Shown: positions 13,794-14,095 of the stretch, one piece after another | How positions within the stretch are numbered: position 1 is the stretch's first letter | Layout: each line of letters begins with the position of its first letter | Assembly (NCBI GenBank): GCA_937910265.1 | Contig: CALEPD010000063.1 | Span: forward strand, 1-14,095 | Source of the DNA: an uncultured Bacteroidales bacterium | Lineage (GTDB): Bacteria; Bacteroidota; Bacteroidia; Bacteroidales; P3 | Direction: 5' to 3' | DNA: 14,095 nt | The notes under the pieces: generated by a model | Database searches by the model: none | Seen by the model: the letters and a program-made list of their open reading frames with translations, nothing else | What the model was told of the DNA's origin: nothing | Program-made: the position numbers and the translations under genes

Positions 13794-13905
13794 AATTATG
13801 TCGTTATAAAACAACTAAGTCTTGATGTAAAACTCTATGTTTGTGATTGTTTACCTCCTTTTTTTATAATTAAATACTCGGAAACCTTGCTTTAGTTCCA
13901 ACGGA

Positions 13906-13913
13906 CAAAGGTA
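13906..13913 (-). promoter_or_regulatory. -7 promoter box TACCTTTG for a leader or small RNA
   Basis: The complement of 13906-13913 is TACCTTTG, a perfect -7 box. No TTG is found at the proper spacing upstream. A transcript from here would run about 180 nt to the hairpin end near 13718, or about 290 nt to the DUF4234 ATG. Confidence 0.4.
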
Positions 13914-13991
13914 TATCAGAACTTCTAATTTTATACTATATCCGATTTTTTTGCGAAATCAGTTGGATAAAAAGCGAACAAAACGGCACAA

Positions 13992-14020
13992 CAAATTTAC
14001 GATTTTAATTCATATCTCAA
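13992..14020 (-). promoter_or_regulatory. Two-element Bacteroidota-type promoter candidate upstream of the DUF4234 leader
   Basis: On the minus strand TTG (complement of 14018-14020), an 18-nt spacer and TAAATTTG (complement of 13992-13999) match both elements of the Bacteroidota promoter. The region is AT-rich, so chance matches are possible. The leader to the DUF4234 gene would be about 370 nt. Confidence 0.35.
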
Positions 14021-14095
14021 AAAGTTTTTTGTTTATTTTTACCCGTTGGCGGAATTAAATAACAAGCATATTGTTGATAAATAGATGGAGAAAAA

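Larger units (their letters stand above)
13614..14095. other. Gene-free intergenic region upstream of the DUF4234 gene
   Basis: No frame of convincing length or family resemblance is present on either strand. The AT-rich stretch holds a palindrome (13688-13702), a terminator-like hairpin (13718-13793), a perfect Shine-Dalgarno-like AAGGAGGT on the minus strand (complement of 13853-13860) without a start codon at usable distance, and two minus-strand promoter candidates (13906-13913 and 13992-14020). At the extreme right, an ATG at 14085-14087 reading M-E-K before the window ends might begin a divergent plus-strand gene, but too little is visible to call it. Confidence 0.6.

Noticed and set aside
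13851..13860. 3' end of a 16S rRNA gene suggested by CCTCCTT on the plus strand
   Set aside because: The flanking sequence shares nothing with the conserved 16S 3' region beyond these few bases.
14085..14095. Start of a divergent plus-strand gene (ATG GAG AAA)
   Set aside because: Only three codons are visible and no convincing plus-strand promoter precedes them, so it is mentioned only as a possibility.
1..14095. CRISPR array, insertion sequence or prophage
   Set aside because: I found no regularly spaced repeats, no transposase, integrase or phage gene and no long terminal repeats in the window.

Overview
The window is a bacterial chromosomal segment, almost certainly Bacteroidota and probably order Bacteroidales. 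The case rests on the protein families (a DUF2723 membrane protein, DUF4234, an SPFH protein beside a tiny Arc-like protein, a compact LptE-type lipoprotein, a Bacteroidota-style TPR outer-envelope protein), on the near absence of Shine-Dalgarno sequences before genes, and on several copies of the Bacteroidota -7 promoter box TAnnTTTG in the gaps. I cannot name the genus. Every convincing gene lies on the minus strand, so transcription runs from high to low coordinates.

Layout from the right (upstream) end. (1) 13614-14095 has no convincing gene but holds two candidate promoters and a long terminator-like hairpin, which together look like a leader or small RNA ahead of a DUF4234 membrane protein (13209-13613). 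That gene is closed by a clear rho-independent terminator at 13101-13137. (2) 12979 down to 8782 is a membrane and stress cluster: an SPFH/band 7 protein, an Arc-type ribbon-helix-helix protein, an ABC exporter pair (ATPase and ABC-2 permease, 4-nt overlap), a 59-residue lipoprotein, and a SprT-like zinc metalloprotease that overlaps the lipoprotein gene. The 162-nt gap between the SPFH and RHH genes holds an unusual branched inverted-repeat element. (3) After a 300-nt gap with a canonical -7 box, 8481 down to 581 is a cell-envelope and housekeeping cluster: a 56-residue hypothetical protein, an LptE-like lipoprotein, a compact DUF2723 membrane protein, PBP2 (mrdA), RodA, ClpX and QueD. (4) The left edge holds the N-terminal 134 codons of an exported TPR protein with its own promoter.

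Functionally, PBP2 and RodA form the peptidoglycan polymerase/transpeptidase pair of the elongation machinery. The LptE-like and DUF2723 proteins point to outer-membrane or surface-glycoconjugate biogenesis, ClpX to protein quality control, and QueD to queuosine precursor synthesis. I see no defence system, prophage, insertion sequence, CRISPR array, tRNA or rRNA. The most interesting material is non-coding: the branched element at 11922-12014, the leader and hairpin at 13718-13913, and a shared ATATGATATC dyad upstream of both the SPFH and DUF4234 genes that could be the operator of the encoded RHH protein. All three are inferences from visible base pairing, with no comparative support yet.
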